A DNA stretch of 64,000 nucleotides, taken from contig NZ_CP022282.1 of the NCBI RefSeq assembly GCF_002216065.1, forward strand, positions 4,808,889 through 4,872,888, written 5' to 3'. Below the pieces are notes generated by a model that saw only the letters and a program-made list of their open reading frames with translations, had not been told where the DNA came from and did not search any database. Origin of the DNA: Chryseobacterium sp. T16E-39. Lineage in GTDB: Bacteria > Bacteroidota > Bacteroidia > Flavobacteriales > Weeksellaceae. Numbering within the stretch: position 1 is the first letter of the stretch; each line of letters starts with the position of its first letter. Both the position numbers and the translations under genes were made by a program. Of the stretch, positions 54,000-63,450 are shown one piece after another.

Positions 54000-55517
54000 A
54001 TGAAAATATTTACGAAGGAGCAAATAAAAGATTGTGACCAATTCACGATATCAAATGATCAGATATCTTCTATAAAATTAATGGAACGTGCTGCACAATC
54101 ATGTGTCAGCTGGTTGTCTGAACACTGTAAAAATCATAAAAAGTTTGTCGTTTTCTGCGGTAAAGGAAATAATGGAGGAGATGGGTTTGCTATTGCTAGA
54201 CTGCTGCATGCAGAAGGATTTGAGGTCGATGTATTTGTCAGCAGCCCAAAATCAACATTTTCCGATGATGCGCAGGTTAATTTTGAAAGATTAGAGGGAG
54301 TATCTGGAATTTCAATAGAGAAATTCAGTGAGGTTTTTCAATATCAGTTTGATCATGATACGGTTGTTATCGATGCACTTTTTGGAATAGGCTTATCAAG
54401 AGTTTCGGAGGGAGAATACAAAGAGCTCATCGACTATTTAAATGTTGTTAATGCCGTTAAAATATCGATAGATGTTCCTTCAGGACTTTTTGCAGATAAG
54501 ATTTCTGATGACACTTCAAGTATATTTAAAGCAGATTATACACTAAGCTTTCAGTTTTGGAAAAAGAGTTTTATGCATCCTGAAAGTGGAAAATTCACTG
54601 GAAAAGTTGAGATATTAGATATAGACTTAAATAAGGATTATATCTATATCACAGAAACTGACGACTTCGCTATTAATGATGAATTGGTCAAAAGCATCTT
54701 TAAACCAAGACAGGAGTTTTCTCACAAAGGAACATATGGAAGGGTAAATATTGTTGCGGGTAGTTATGGAAAGATGGGAGCTGCGGTACTTGCTACAAAG
54801 GCTGCTTTAAAGACTGGTGCCGGTCTTACTTTTAGTATGACTCCAGGTTGCGGATATGATATTTTACAGACTTCGTGCCCCGAAGCAATGTTTATAAAAA
54901 CGGGTGATCAATTTACAAACACTTGGGAGATCAATGAAAATTCAGTTTATGGAATCGGGCCAGGAATGGGAACAAATTCTGAAACACAAAAAGCACTTTT
55001 GAAATTTTTAAAAGAATATGAAGGGGCTTTGGTTTTAGATGCAGATGCACTGAATATGATTTCCGAAAATAAGAAAAACCTGAACCTGATTTCAAAGAAC
55101 ACGATCATTACTCCTCATCCTAAAGAATTTGAAAGATTGTTTGGAGAAACTAAAGATTCTTTTGAAAGATTGGAATTGGCTCGTCAGAAAGCAAAGGAGT
55201 ATCAAATTTACATTGTATTGAAAGATCACCACACACAGGTTGTAAGTCCGGAAGGTAAAGTGTATTATAATACCACTGGAAATGCTGGTTTAGCTAAAGG
55301 TGGGAGTGGAGATGTTCTTACGGGAGTATTAGCTTCATTATTGGCACAGGGATATTCGGAGGAAGAAGCAGCTGTTTTAGGTGTGTGGATTCATGGAAAA
55401 GCGGCTGATTATGCAGCAGAAAAATATTCAAAAGAATCGATGCTTCCTTCTGATTTAATTAACGAATTTGGGAATGTATTTGAAAAACTGAATAAAAAAA
55501 CAGCGGTTAAATTATAA
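54000..55517 (+). CDS. nnr: Bifunctional NAD(P)H-hydrate epimerase/dehydratase
   Basis: The 505-residue protein repairs damaged nicotinamide cofactors by epimerising and dehydrating NAD(P)H hydrates. The N-terminal YjeF_N domain (about 1-210) has FCGKGNNGGDGFAIARLLH, and the C-terminal kinase-like domain has YGRVNIVAGSYGKMGAAVLA, GIGPGMGTNSE and NAGLAKGGSGDVLTGVLASLLAQG. Both domains are complete. The gene is monocistronic, with a bidirectional terminator shared with lgt. Confidence 0.96.
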   Translation: MKIFTKEQIKDCDQFTISNDQISSIKLMERAAQSCVSWLSEHCKNHKKFVVFCGKGNNGGDGFAIARLLHAEGFEVDVFVSSPKSTFSDDAQVNFERLEGVSGISIEKFSEVFQYQFDHDTVVIDALFGIGLSRVSEGEYKELIDYLNVVNAVKISIDVPSGLFADKISDDTSSIFKADYTLSFQFWKKSFMHPESGKFTGKVEILDIDLNKDYIYITETDDFAINDELVKSIFKPRQEFSHKGTYGRVNIVAGSYGKMGAAVLATKAALKTGAGLTFSMTPGCGYDILQTSCPEAMFIKTGDQFTNTWEINENSVYGIGPGMGTNSETQKALLKFLKEYEGALVLDADALNMISENKKNLNLISKNTIITPHPKEFERLFGETKDSFERLELARQKAKEYQIYIVLKDHHTQVVSPEGKVYYNTTGNAGLAKGGSGDVLTGVLASLLAQGYSEEEAAVLGVWIHGKAADYAAEKYSKESMLPSDLINEFGNVFEKLNKKTAVKL

Positions 55518-55551
55518 CCTCAAAAATAGATTTACAAGCTGAAACATATTA

Positions 55552-55580
55552 AAAAAGCCACAATTCAATTGTGGCTTTTT
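55552..55580 (+). terminator. Bidirectional terminator between nnr and lgt
   Basis: AAAAAGCCACAAT pairs with ATTGTGGCTTTTT around TCA, with T runs on both strands. Confidence 0.93.
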
Positions 55581-55601
55581 GTATCTTAAAAGAGTTGGTT
55601 C

Positions 55602-56867
55602 CTATTCTGGTTTGGCATTTTGCTCAGGGGTGATTCTGAACTTTTTAGAAATCAACATAATAATTACTCCGGCAATCATAAAAGGGATAGAAAGTACCTG
55701 ACCTGTATTTAAATTCCCAATCTGTATAAACTCATCTCCCTGTGGCTCCTTTAAGAACTCTACAAAGAATCTTACTGCCCAAAGAATGATGAAGAATAAT
55801 CCGAATAACCATCCTTGCTGATATTTCTTATCCGTCTTTTTGTAAAGAACCCATAAAAGGATAAACAGACACACATAGCCAAATGCTTCGAACAGTTGAG
55901 TAGGATAACGCGGTACCGTAATACCATATTCGCTGCTTTGCTGTGGGAAAAGTAAAGCAAAAGGTGAATTGGGATCAACAGGTTTTCCTACAATCTCTGA
56001 GTTGAAAAAATTACCCATTCTTACAAAAGCACCTCCTAATGCAACGACAATTCCGATTCTGTCATAAACCCAAAATGGATTTTTCTTAATGATTTTAAAT
56101 GAATAATAAAGCGTAGTGAAGATCAGTGCGATAGTAGCACCGTGACTTGCCAATCCTGAAAACCCTGTGAATTTCAATCCGTTTTTTGTGCTGATGGGTA
56201 AAAATACACTCCAGAAATCCTCTTTGAACAATTCTGGCTGATAGAAAATAACGTGTCCCAATCTTGCACCAAGAATAGTTCCAATTAAAGTCCATGTAAA
56301 GAGAGGTTCTAGATATTTAATGTTTACATTATCAATTTTAAAGATCCTTGCCATTATAATATAACCCAGTCCAAATGCGAAAATGAACATAAGGCTATAA
56401 AAATGAAGAGTAACAGGGCCCAGCTTAATTCCGTTTGAAGGATCCCATATTTTAAAAGGAGTTTCCAATTCAACCTTATCAGAAGCTGCAATCGGTTTGT
56501 CTGATTTTACAGCATATTTAAAAGTTTCAATGTTTTCTTTAGTAGCGTCAGTTTCAATTAATTTGAAGTTCTTGTCGAAAAATTGATACTTGGCGCTTTT
56601 ATATTTGCTCAAAATAATAGAGCCGGATTCATAAGCTGGTTCAAAGTTGGATTTATTCAGAATAACCAAAACATTATTGTTTATTGGCCTGTCAACAAAA
56701 GAATCCAGATTTACTATTTCAGTTGTTGAATAGATTTTTACTGGAATTTCTGTAGAATTCACTTTTAAAGTTCCGTCCGAAAGACCACCTGGATATTCCT
56801 GTGCAAAAAGACATTGGCCTATGAACGCAAATACCACGAGGTACATTCTGAAAAAGATATTACTCAT
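55602..56867 (-). CDS. lgt: Prolipoprotein diacylglyceryl transferase with N-terminal extension
   Basis: Lgt adds a diacylglyceryl group to lipoprotein cysteines at the inner membrane. The 421-residue protein is about 130 residues longer than the usual Lgt. The extra N-terminus has a signal-like MSNIFFRMYLVVFAFIGQCLFAQ, then a beta-rich periplasmic-type domain (EYPGGLSDGTLKVNSTEIPVKIY, ILSKYKSAKYQFFDK). The Lgt core begins near residue 145 (LHFYSLMFIFAFGLGYIIMA) and retains GARLGHVIFYQPE, and the signature FVRMGNFFNSEIVGKP with its conserved Arg. PTQLFEAFGYVCLFILL follows. The extension may tune lipoprotein recognition. Confidence 0.9.
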   Translation of the reverse strand: MSNIFFRMYLVVFAFIGQCLFAQEYPGGLSDGTLKVNSTEIPVKIYSTTEIVNLDSFVDRPINNNVLVILNKSNFEPAYESGSIILSKYKSAKYQFFDKNFKLIETDATKENIETFKYAVKSDKPIAASDKVELETPFKIWDPSNGIKLGPVTLHFYSLMFIFAFGLGYIIMARIFKIDNVNIKYLEPLFTWTLIGTILGARLGHVIFYQPELFKEDFWSVFLPISTKNGLKFTGFSGLASHGATIALIFTTLYYSFKIIKKNPFWVYDRIGIVVALGGAFVRMGNFFNSEIVGKPVDPNSPFALLFPQQSSEYGITVPRYPTQLFEAFGYVCLFILLWVLYKKTDKKYQQGWLFGLFFIILWAVRFFVEFLKEPQGDEFIQIGNLNTGQVLSIPFMIAGVIIMLISKKFRITPEQNAKPE

Positions 56868-56898
56868 TTCTATTTTTTTGATAGTTTATATTGAATTT

Positions 56899-57141
56899 TT
56901 ATTTCTTTGGGGGAACAGGGTCATATCCACTTCCTCCCCAGGGATGGCATTTCAAAATTCTTTTTATACCCAACCAAAATCCTTTAAAAATACCATGAAC
57001 CTGCAATGATTCTACCATATAATGAGAACATGTAGGTTCGTAACGGCAGTTTTTAGGAAGTAAGGGCGAGATAAACCATTGGTAAAATTTAATTAAAATT
57101 ACCAAAGGAAAAGTAATGATTTTATTGATTGTTAATTTCAA
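56899..57141 (-). CDS. yidD: Membrane protein insertion efficiency factor YidD
   Basis: YidD helps YidC-dependent membrane insertion. The conserved part is [31 protein letters not shown], followed by [19 protein letters not shown] and [14 protein letters not shown], with the Cys-rich motifs typical of the family. The start chosen is TTG at 57141, giving 80 residues, the normal length. An open frame continues to 57219 but would add 26 residues of unrelated, promoter-adjacent sequence. It is divergent from rarA. Confidence 0.88.
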   Translation of the reverse strand: MKLTINKIITFPLVILIKFYQWFISPLLPKNCRYEPTCSHYMVESLQVHGIFKGFWLGIKRILKCHPWGGSGYDPVPPKK

Positions 57142-57179
57142 AACAATGCAAAAATAGGGTAAAAAAATGAAAATTAGTT

Positions 57180-57187
57180 TAAATTTG
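57180..57187 (+). promoter_or_regulatory. -7 box of rarA
   Basis: TAAATTTG matches TAnnTTTG, about 55 bases before the TTG start at 57243. Confidence 0.5.
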
Positions 57188-57242
57188 TTATAAGTTTCGG
57201 GAGGGTAAAACTGAAACAATCAAACAAAAATCTTAAAGTATC

Positions 57243-58520
57243 TTGAATCAAAATATTCCGTTAGCTGAGAAATTGAGACCTAAAACTTTAGATGAAGTCC
57301 TTGGGCAGGAACATCTTACAGGTGAGAAAGGGACAATAAGAAAAATGATCGAGAATGATACATTGAATTCTCTTATTTTATGGGGGCCACCAGGGACGGG
57401 AAAGACAACGTTAGCCGAAATTATCTCTGAAAAATCGGGAAGGAAGTTTTATAAACTTTCGGCAGTTTCGTCCGGTGTAAAAGATGTCCGTGATGTAATC
57501 GATGAAGCTAAAAAGCAGAATTTGTTTTCCGGAAAATCACCTATTTTATTTATTGATGAAATTCACCGGTTTAACAAATCACAACAGGACTCGTTACTCC
57601 ATGCTGTAGAAAAAGGGTGGATCGTTTTAATTGGTGCTACTACAGAAAACCCCAGCTTCGAGGTAGTTTCTGCTTTGCTTTCAAGAAGTCAGGTTTATAT
57701 CCTGAAAGCTTTGACTTACGAAAAGTTGGAAGAACTTGTTGATATTGCTTTAAAGCAATATAATAAGGAAGAGGGTGTGGATTTAAAAATAACTGAGAAA
57801 GGAGCATTTATTCAATATTCCGGGGGTGATGGCAGAAAGCTTATCAACTCTGTAGAACTTGTTCTCAATCAGTATAAGAATTCAGAAACAAAGGAGATTT
57901 CTAATGAAGATGTTCTCGATGTTTTGCAGGAAACGATGGCGCTGTATGATAAAAATGGAGAACAACATTATGATATTATTTCTGCTTTCATCAAATCTAT
58001 GCGTGGAGGTGATCCAAATGGAGCGGTATATTGGCTAGCAAGAATGATTGCAGGGGGAGAGGATATCAAATTTATTGCAAGAAGGATGCTCATTCTGGCG
58101 GCCGAAGATATTGGGTTGGCGAATCCGAATGCCTTAGTCATTGCCAATAATTGCTTCCAGGCAGTAAATGTAATCGGTAACCCGGAATCAAGGATTATCT
58201 TAAGCGAAACAGCTGTATATCTTGCCGTTTCTCCGAAGAGCAATTCAACCTACATGGCTATCAATAACGCATTGGCTTTGGTAAAGCAGACGGGAAACCT
58301 TCCTGTGCCTCTACACCTTAGAAATGCTCCTACTAAATTAATGAAGGATCTTAACTATGGCAAAGACTATAAATATGCTCATTCTTATGAAGGTAATTTT
58401 GTAGATCAGGATTTCCTGCCGGAAGAAATTAAACATACAAAATTATATGAGCCGGGAGATAATGCAACCGAAAAAAAGATCTACGATGAACTAAAGAAGA
58501 AGTGGAACAATAAATATTAA
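57243..58520 (+). CDS. rarA: Replication-associated recombination protein RarA
   Basis: RarA (MgsA) is an AAA+ ATPase that acts at stalled replication forks. The 425-residue protein has Walker A LWGPPGTGKTTLAEIIS, Walker B ILFIDEIHRFNKSQQD, sensor GATTENPSFEV, and the C-terminal clamp-loader-like domain ARMLILAAEDIGLANPNAL. The start is TTG, which gives the conserved MNQNIPLAEKLRPKTLDEVLGQEHL. The next ATG would cut the family N-terminus. Confidence 0.95.
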   Translation: MNQNIPLAEKLRPKTLDEVLGQEHLTGEKGTIRKMIENDTLNSLILWGPPGTGKTTLAEIISEKSGRKFYKLSAVSSGVKDVRDVIDEAKKQNLFSGKSPILFIDEIHRFNKSQQDSLLHAVEKGWIVLIGATTENPSFEVVSALLSRSQVYILKALTYEKLEELVDIALKQYNKEEGVDLKITEKGAFIQYSGGDGRKLINSVELVLNQYKNSETKEISNEDVLDVLQETMALYDKNGEQHYDIISAFIKSMRGGDPNGAVYWLARMIAGGEDIKFIARRMLILAAEDIGLANPNALVIANNCFQAVNVIGNPESRIILSETAVYLAVSPKSNSTYMAINNALALVKQTGNLPVPLHLRNAPTKLMKDLNYGKDYKYAHSYEGNFVDQDFLPEEIKHTKLYEPGDNATEKKIYDELKKKWNNKY

Positions 58521-58522
58521 AA

Positions 58523-58552
58523 AAAAGGATACTCGTTCGAGTATCCTTTTAT
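58523..58552 (+). terminator. Bidirectional terminator after rarA
   Basis: AAAAGGATACTC pairs with GAGTATCCTTTT around GTTC, then T run. Confidence 0.9.
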
Positions 58553-58568
58553 ATTATATCGGTAAATA

Positions 58569-59006
58569 TTATTTCTGAGTAGTCGTAATGAATAATGATT
58601 TCTTACCATTGTAATCCTTTACTTCAGTCTTCGCTAAAATATCCGCGTAGATGGGAGTGTCAGTATTAGTGAATTCATAGCCTTCAATAATTACCGGGGT
58701 TTCTTTTGGCAGATCGTTTTGTGTATTAAGCTGTGCTAATGTTATCCTATCCAGATTTTCATAACCTTTCTTAATTTTAAACTCAGTAATTCCATTTTCC
58801 GCAATGTAACTGAATTTTTTAAGGTTCTGCGGTAAGGTAGCGGGAGTTTTATACACATGCATACTTTGGATGAAATCAGGCTTGTCTTTGAACATATTTA
58901 CAGTTCCTACGATATCGTTAGCGACAGCAAATTTAGCAGCAGGGTTCTTCTGGCCAAACAAAAAGGCGGAAGATAATAACAAAAAAGAATAAAGTATTTT
59001 TTTCAT
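58569..59006 (-). CDS. Secreted hypothetical protein
   Basis: The 145-residue protein has a signal peptide (MKKILYSFLLLSSAFLFGQ). The mature part has alternating strands and helices (VYKTPATLPQNLKKFSYIAENGIT, GYENLDRITLAQLN) and no lipobox. It is not recognised. It converges on rarA and shares its terminator. Confidence 0.68.
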   Translation of the reverse strand: MKKILYSFLLLSSAFLFGQKNPAAKFAVANDIVGTVNMFKDKPDFIQSMHVYKTPATLPQNLKKFSYIAENGITEFKIKKGYENLDRITLAQLNTQNDLPKETPVIIEGYEFTNTDTPIYADILAKTEVKDYNGKKSLFITTTQK

Positions 59007-59116
59007 AATCTATAGAATAAGTAACTATTAAAAACTTGCTAAATATAAGTATTTTTTATAAAATTAAAATGGAAATTTGATCTAAATTGTAAATTTTGTA
59101 TTGATAACGCATTTCG

Positions 59117-61351
59117 CTAAGATTCTAAATTTTGGTTTCCATTGCTGTCATCTTTTTTATCAACCAGATTTTTGATCATGTTTTTGAATCTCTGGAACAT
59201 AAAAGAACTTAATAATAAAATAACTCCTAACAGAATAAAAGCAATGATCCTGGAGATATTGTCCATTTGCCAAACATCATAGGCATAAAGCTTGAGGATT
59301 GTAATTCCGATGAGTGTAAATCCAATTTTGTTAAATTCTGGGTTGTCGTTCTTTAAACCGGTATAAATGAAAATGCTGGAAAGGATGGCCCAAATAATTG
59401 GTAGATATAAAATGCTGAAATGTTTTTGCAACGGGTAAAGTGTAGAAATGGTTGCGGTTCCCAGGATATAAAAATGATACATCTCACAGCTTACTATAAC
59501 AACCAAGATAAATGCGGATATCCAATAGAATACCCGTGTTTTTGATAAATGCAGTGTCGGTCTGAGTTTCCGGTAAATATAAATGATAGGAATTACGTAT
59601 AGTAAATAAATGGCGTAGGTGGTAATTGTTATCTTTTTTAATAAAATAGAAGTAATAAGCTCTGATGCACAAAATGAAACATGAATTATCGTAAGAAAAA
59701 AGAATATATAGATCAACCCAATTTCGGTGTATCTGTTCATCTCCAGTTTTTTATTTAGCAATAGTAAAATGAAGATATAATACAAACTAAGCAATAATCC
59801 CAAACAGAGAATAATAGCAAAGGGTTTTTCTGAAACCTGATATATCAGTTCAAATAACAAAGCAAAATAAATAGTTGCATAGCTTATAATTTTAAAGGCA
59901 TTTTCAAAGAAGCTGTTTTTCGTGAAATTACTTCCAGGCAACCTTTTAAGTAACATTAAATTAAAGAATAACGTCACAATTGTTATGACACTCGTTAAAA
60001 AAACGGGATTCAAAATAGCAGTAAGCTGTTTTGAATCGAAATACTGTGTCCACGTAATAATTTGTGCAATTAAGACCAAAGGGAAAAGAATGTAAAAGAA
60101 TGTTTTGAAAATACTGATAGTAGTTTTTTTCCAGATGAAAAGAAGTAGGGTAGCTTCAATGGCCCACACACTGGTAATTAAATGTGTTTTAAATTGTAAA
60201 ACCACAGCAATTGTCACCAGACTTATTGTAAGTCCTGCAAAAACAGAATATGCACTTCCAAAACTTTTATTTCTGTATTCTTTGAAAAGTAATCCACCAT
60301 TAACCAATGCAAAAACAACGGGAAAAATAATGACAGGTTCATAGCCAAGCGTATTGAATATATAAACTAAACTCAATGTACTGAAGAAATTAACAAGAAC
60401 CAGTAATATGGTATCGAAAGAAGAGAGGATGTTCTTCTTGCTATAATTCAATAATGCAAAAGCATAGAAAATGACATAATTTATAAGGTAAAAATATATA
60501 CTTTGTATTTCTGGTTTTTCCATAATCCAGTATAAAAGATATAAGTGGGTGAAAAAAAATGCGATTCCACCAACGCTTTTCCATTGTTTTAGGAATGTAA
60601 TGATCAGCATTCCTATATTAAGGACAGATATGTAGGTAAACAAAAATAAATAATTACTCTGTCCTGTGCTTATCATCAGGGGAGCTAAAAATCCACCAAA
60701 TAATGAAAAGATAATGAGGATTTCACTTTTATAAAGATAAGAAAGGATTATAGATAGCAGAGTGATGCAGCATGTAATGATAAAAGCGGTATTTTGGGTG
60801 AACAGATGGTATTCCCGAAATGCTATTGTAGTGGTAAAGTATAGGATCGCAATTCCTCCTCCCAAGATGATAGAGGAAAAAACAGTATAATTTTTCCGTA
60901 AAAAATGACCTATTATAATTATTATAGAACCGATAGACAGGCCTATTGCTGCTCTTGCTGTTTCATTGATCCAATTTTTATCGATAGCATATTTTACAAA
61001 ATAACCGATCCCAAGGACTAGTGTGAAAATTCCTATAACGGCTAAGATGTTTTGTTTGAGAAAAGTAAATATAGGGCTCAGCCAATCTTTCTGAGGGTTT
61101 GTCGGAATTTCCTCTTGGATAACGGGATTAATTTCGGGCGATGACTGTGTTCTTTGTTGGGTTTCAAATGAAGGAATTTCCTGAGTGAGGATTCCGGGTT
61201 CTTCTTTTGTCTCGCCAGTAGTAATATGCTTAGGCGTATTTTCCTGTAGATCTGAAATTTTACTTTCAAGCCCCTTTATCTTATTATTTAAGTTGTTGTA
61301 AATAATTACAACTAATATAATTAATATAATAACCAGGAAATTTGCCATCAT
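59117..61351 (-). CDS. DUF2339 polytopic membrane protein
   Basis: The 744-residue protein starts with a short hydrophobic helix (FLVIILIILVVIIYNNLNNKI), then a coiled-coil and Glu/Pro-rich linker. About 19 to 20 further membrane segments follow, beginning FLKQNILAVIGIFTLVLGIGYFVKYAIDKNW. The DUF2339 family has this form; its function is unproved. The C-terminal tail is charged (RFKNMIKNLVDKKDD). The ATG at 61351 and that at 61348 are both possible starts. Confidence 0.82.
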   Translation of the reverse strand: MMANFLVIILIILVVIIYNNLNNKIKGLESKISDLQENTPKHITTGETKEEPGILTQEIPSFETQQRTQSSPEINPVIQEEIPTNPQKDWLSPIFTFLKQNILAVIGIFTLVLGIGYFVKYAIDKNWINETARAAIGLSIGSIIIIIGHFLRKNYTVFSSIILGGGIAILYFTTTIAFREYHLFTQNTAFIITCCITLLSIILSYLYKSEILIIFSLFGGFLAPLMISTGQSNYLFLFTYISVLNIGMLIITFLKQWKSVGGIAFFFTHLYLLYWIMEKPEIQSIYFYLINYVIFYAFALLNYSKKNILSSFDTILLVLVNFFSTLSLVYIFNTLGYEPVIIFPVVFALVNGGLLFKEYRNKSFGSAYSVFAGLTISLVTIAVVLQFKTHLITSVWAIEATLLLFIWKKTTISIFKTFFYILFPLVLIAQIITWTQYFDSKQLTAILNPVFLTSVITIVTLFFNLMLLKRLPGSNFTKNSFFENAFKIISYATIYFALLFELIYQVSEKPFAIILCLGLLLSLYYIFILLLLNKKLEMNRYTEIGLIYIFFFLTIIHVSFCASELITSILLKKITITTYAIYLLYVIPIIYIYRKLRPTLHLSKTRVFYWISAFILVVIVSCEMYHFYILGTATISTLYPLQKHFSILYLPIIWAILSSIFIYTGLKNDNPEFNKIGFTLIGITILKLYAYDVWQMDNISRIIAFILLGVILLLSSFMFQRFKNMIKNLVDKKDDSNGNQNLES

Positions 61352-61368
61352 AGTTTTACTTGTTTAAT

Positions 61369-61376
61369 CAAATATA
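61369..61376 (-). promoter_or_regulatory. -7 box of the DUF2339 gene
   Basis: TATATTTG on the minus strand matches TAnnTTTG, 17 bases before the ATG. Confidence 0.55.
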
Positions 61377-61465
61377 AATAAATGTTTGGAATGACGGGTT
61401 ATAAACAATTAATCCATCATATAGACATATGATGGATTAACGGTGTATAGTGATTAAATTAAATC

Positions 61466-62173
61466 TTATTCAGATACCTTATAAATATAGAATGAAGCTA
61501 CACTTGATCCTAATAATCCAACGTCAAGAACTGAAGATCCTACAAGTCCAAATGAAATCTTGTCTCCGGCTTGTAAAGAATATAATGAGTTCAAGCTAGA
61601 TTCTGAAATCGTTAAACTAAGTAGAATTAAGTTAGCGCCACTAAAAGCACGGCTGTCAATTGTAGTCGCTACCCCTGCTCTTGTTCTTACAATTCCTACC
61701 CCTGGAGAGTTTGCTAATATGGATGCCTGTAATCCAGTACCATAACGGAATGTAAATCCTATCGCATATACCCCAGTGCTTGGTATTGTATAAGTATTGT
61801 CTGTGTCCGAAAATAATGCAGCACTTCCTAAAGTTCTTTCAGCATTAAGGAAATTTACAGCTCTAAATCCAGATGGAAATAATCCTAAGCTTAATAAACT
61901 GATTCCAGCTGTTTTCTTAGCTGCGAAAATAGTCGGGTTCGTTGTAGCACCACTTGCTAATAGTGCCGGATTTGCTTGCTCAACTTCAGCTGTTGCTGTG
62001 TTATACATCAAGACATTATATCCAGTTGTAGTTGCGGTTGTAGGAACTGTTCTAACTTTCACGTCCCCGTTTACGTCTAATGTTGCTGCTGGTGTAGTCG
62101 TGTTGATTCCTACCTGTGAGAATGCCTGAGCTGCTATCAAAGATAGAACCAGAGTGGAAATTTTAGTTTTCAT
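61466..62173 (-). CDS. Secreted VGINT-type protein with C1q-like C-terminus
   Basis: The 235-residue protein has a signal peptide ending AFSQ and then VGINTTTPAATLDVNGDVKVRT, a motif found at the start of many secreted flavobacterial proteins and cell-surface filament or tail-fibre-like proteins. The C-terminal 120 residues (NAERTLGSAALFSDTDNTYTIPSTGVYAIGFTFRYG) have a jelly-roll, C1q/TNF-like strand pattern. There is no type IX C-terminal signal. It is a likely surface or secreted structural protein. Confidence 0.72.
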   Translation of the reverse strand: MKTKISTLVLSLIAAQAFSQVGINTTTPAATLDVNGDVKVRTVPTTATTTGYNVLMYNTATAEVEQANPALLASGATTNPTIFAAKKTAGISLLSLGLFPSGFRAVNFLNAERTLGSAALFSDTDNTYTIPSTGVYAIGFTFRYGTGLQASILANSPGVGIVRTRAGVATTIDSRAFSGANLILLSLTISESSLNSLYSLQAGDKISFGLVGSSVLDVGLLGSSVASFYIYKVSE

Positions 62174-62430
62174 GTTATAAAAGTTTAAATTGTTATGGTA
62201 CTAGTTAGTTTTGTAAAAATAAGCAAAAATCATGCCCGTGCGTTATATATTATTTAAATTTAATCTATGGTTTGTTAAAATATTTTAACAATTTACGAAT
62301 TATATTTAATATAACACTACGTATTTTTACTATGAGTAAATATACTTAAAATTATTTTTGGAATAAAGGTAAATAAAAAAAAATTAATAAATCCCTTTTT
62401 GTTGAATAATTTTTCGTTAATAATAAAAAT

Positions 62431-62457
62431 AAAGCTGTCGTATTAACCAACAGCTTT
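62431..62457 (-). terminator. pheA terminator
   Basis: On the minus strand AAAGCTGT pairs with ACAGCTTT, extended with flanking A/T. The minus-strand T run (TTTATTTTTATT) follows. Confidence 0.75.
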
Positions 62458-62460
62458 TCG

Positions 62461-62500
62461 TAAAATAATGGCATTTATGCATCATAATACCATTATTTTA
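62461..62500. repeat. 11-base perfect inverted repeat after pheA
   Basis: TAAAATAATGG (62461-62471) is an exact inverted copy of CCATTATTTTA (62490-62500), with an 18-base spacer. It lies between pheA and its terminator and may be a secondary RNA element or a protein site. Confidence 0.55.
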
Positions 62501-62516
62501 TGTTTTTTTTAAACCT

Positions 62517-63365
62517 CTAACTTTCCAGTAAAAATTCTTTATAGTTACCCAGGAAATCTACACTTGCGTGGATGGATTCTAATTCTTGTATTGCATTTTC
62601 GTGTAAGATAGGATGCCATTCTCCGGCTACATTAATATAGAAAAAATAATTCCCAAGCCCGGTCTTTAAAGTTCGTGATTCTATTTTGCTAAGATTCATT
62701 TTTCTCCAGGCAAATACGGATAATACTTGATGTAACCCCCCGGCATGATCTTCGGGAAGGGTGATTAATAAGCCTGATTTCTCTCCTAAAACTTCAAGGT
62801 TTTCATTTGTGTAAAGATTATGCTCTTTAGAAATAACGATAAATCGGGTATGGTTTTGTTCAAAATCCTGAATATTTCTATTGGTTATTTTTAGTCCATA
62901 AAGATTGGCTGCAAATTGGTTGGCAACAGCGGCAATCTTTTGATCAGGATTTTCTGATACGTATTTTGCAGCAGCAGCAGTTGATGAAAAATCTTGTCTT
63001 TGAATGTTTTTGTAATGAGTATCCAAAGAATGGAAGCTTTGAGCTAGAGCCTGAGGATGTGAATAAATTTTTTCAAGTTCTTCAATTCTGTTGCTAGGGT
63101 GGATCATTAAATGGTGAGCAATAGGCATTACTGCCTCTGCCTCTATCTTTATTGATGGTGTTTTATATAAATAATCCAGTGTCATAGATACCGTACCTTC
63201 AATTGAATTTTCCAAAGGGACAACAGCTTTATCAACCTCTCCTTTTTCTACCGCTTCAAAACAGTCTAAAATATTAGCCTGTGGCAAAAGATCTTCGTTT
63301 GGAAAAAGTTGTGTGGTTGCCAGCTGTGTGAAACTGGCGTGCGGACCTAGAAATGCAATCTTCAT
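62517..63365 (-). CDS. pheA: Prephenate dehydratase
   Basis: PheA converts prephenate to phenylpyruvate in phenylalanine synthesis. The 282-residue protein has the prephenate dehydratase core with the TRF-type motif (HTRFIVISKEHN) and the catalytic-site VPLENSIEGTVSMTLDYL. Its C-terminal ACT domain is SGLLITLPEDHAGGLHQVLSVFAWRKMNLSKIESR. No chorismate mutase domain is fused, so that step is encoded elsewhere. It is not in the trp operon but belongs to the same aromatic family. Confidence 0.95.
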   Translation of the reverse strand: MKIAFLGPHASFTQLATTQLFPNEDLLPQANILDCFEAVEKGEVDKAVVPLENSIEGTVSMTLDYLYKTPSIKIEAEAVMPIAHHLMIHPSNRIEELEKIYSHPQALAQSFHSLDTHYKNIQRQDFSSTAAAAKYVSENPDQKIAAVANQFAANLYGLKITNRNIQDFEQNHTRFIVISKEHNLYTNENLEVLGEKSGLLITLPEDHAGGLHQVLSVFAWRKMNLSKIESRTLKTGLGNYFFYINVAGEWHPILHENAIQELESIHASVDFLGNYKEFLLES

Positions 63366-63450
63366 ATCTCAATTAATTAAAAAAGTTTAGCAAAGGAAAG
63401 GAATTGTTTATTTTAAAAAAAATCCTTTTTGTATTTATATCTGTTAGATC

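Larger units (their letters stand above)
62174..62516. other. Non-coding gap (343 bases) between pheA and the VGINT gene
   Basis: This AT-rich gap holds the two hairpins described separately (62431-62457 and 62461-62500), the upstream region of the VGINT gene and a TATTTTTAC/GTAAATATA inverted pair near 62315-62345. No open frame longer than about 40 codons stands out. I see no -7 box with a full match for the VGINT gene. Confidence 0.5.

Noticed and set aside
57142..57219. Longer YidD frame (106 residues)
   Set aside because: The extra 26 residues overlap the rarA promoter and do not resemble YidD. A TTG at 57141 gives the normal 80 residues.
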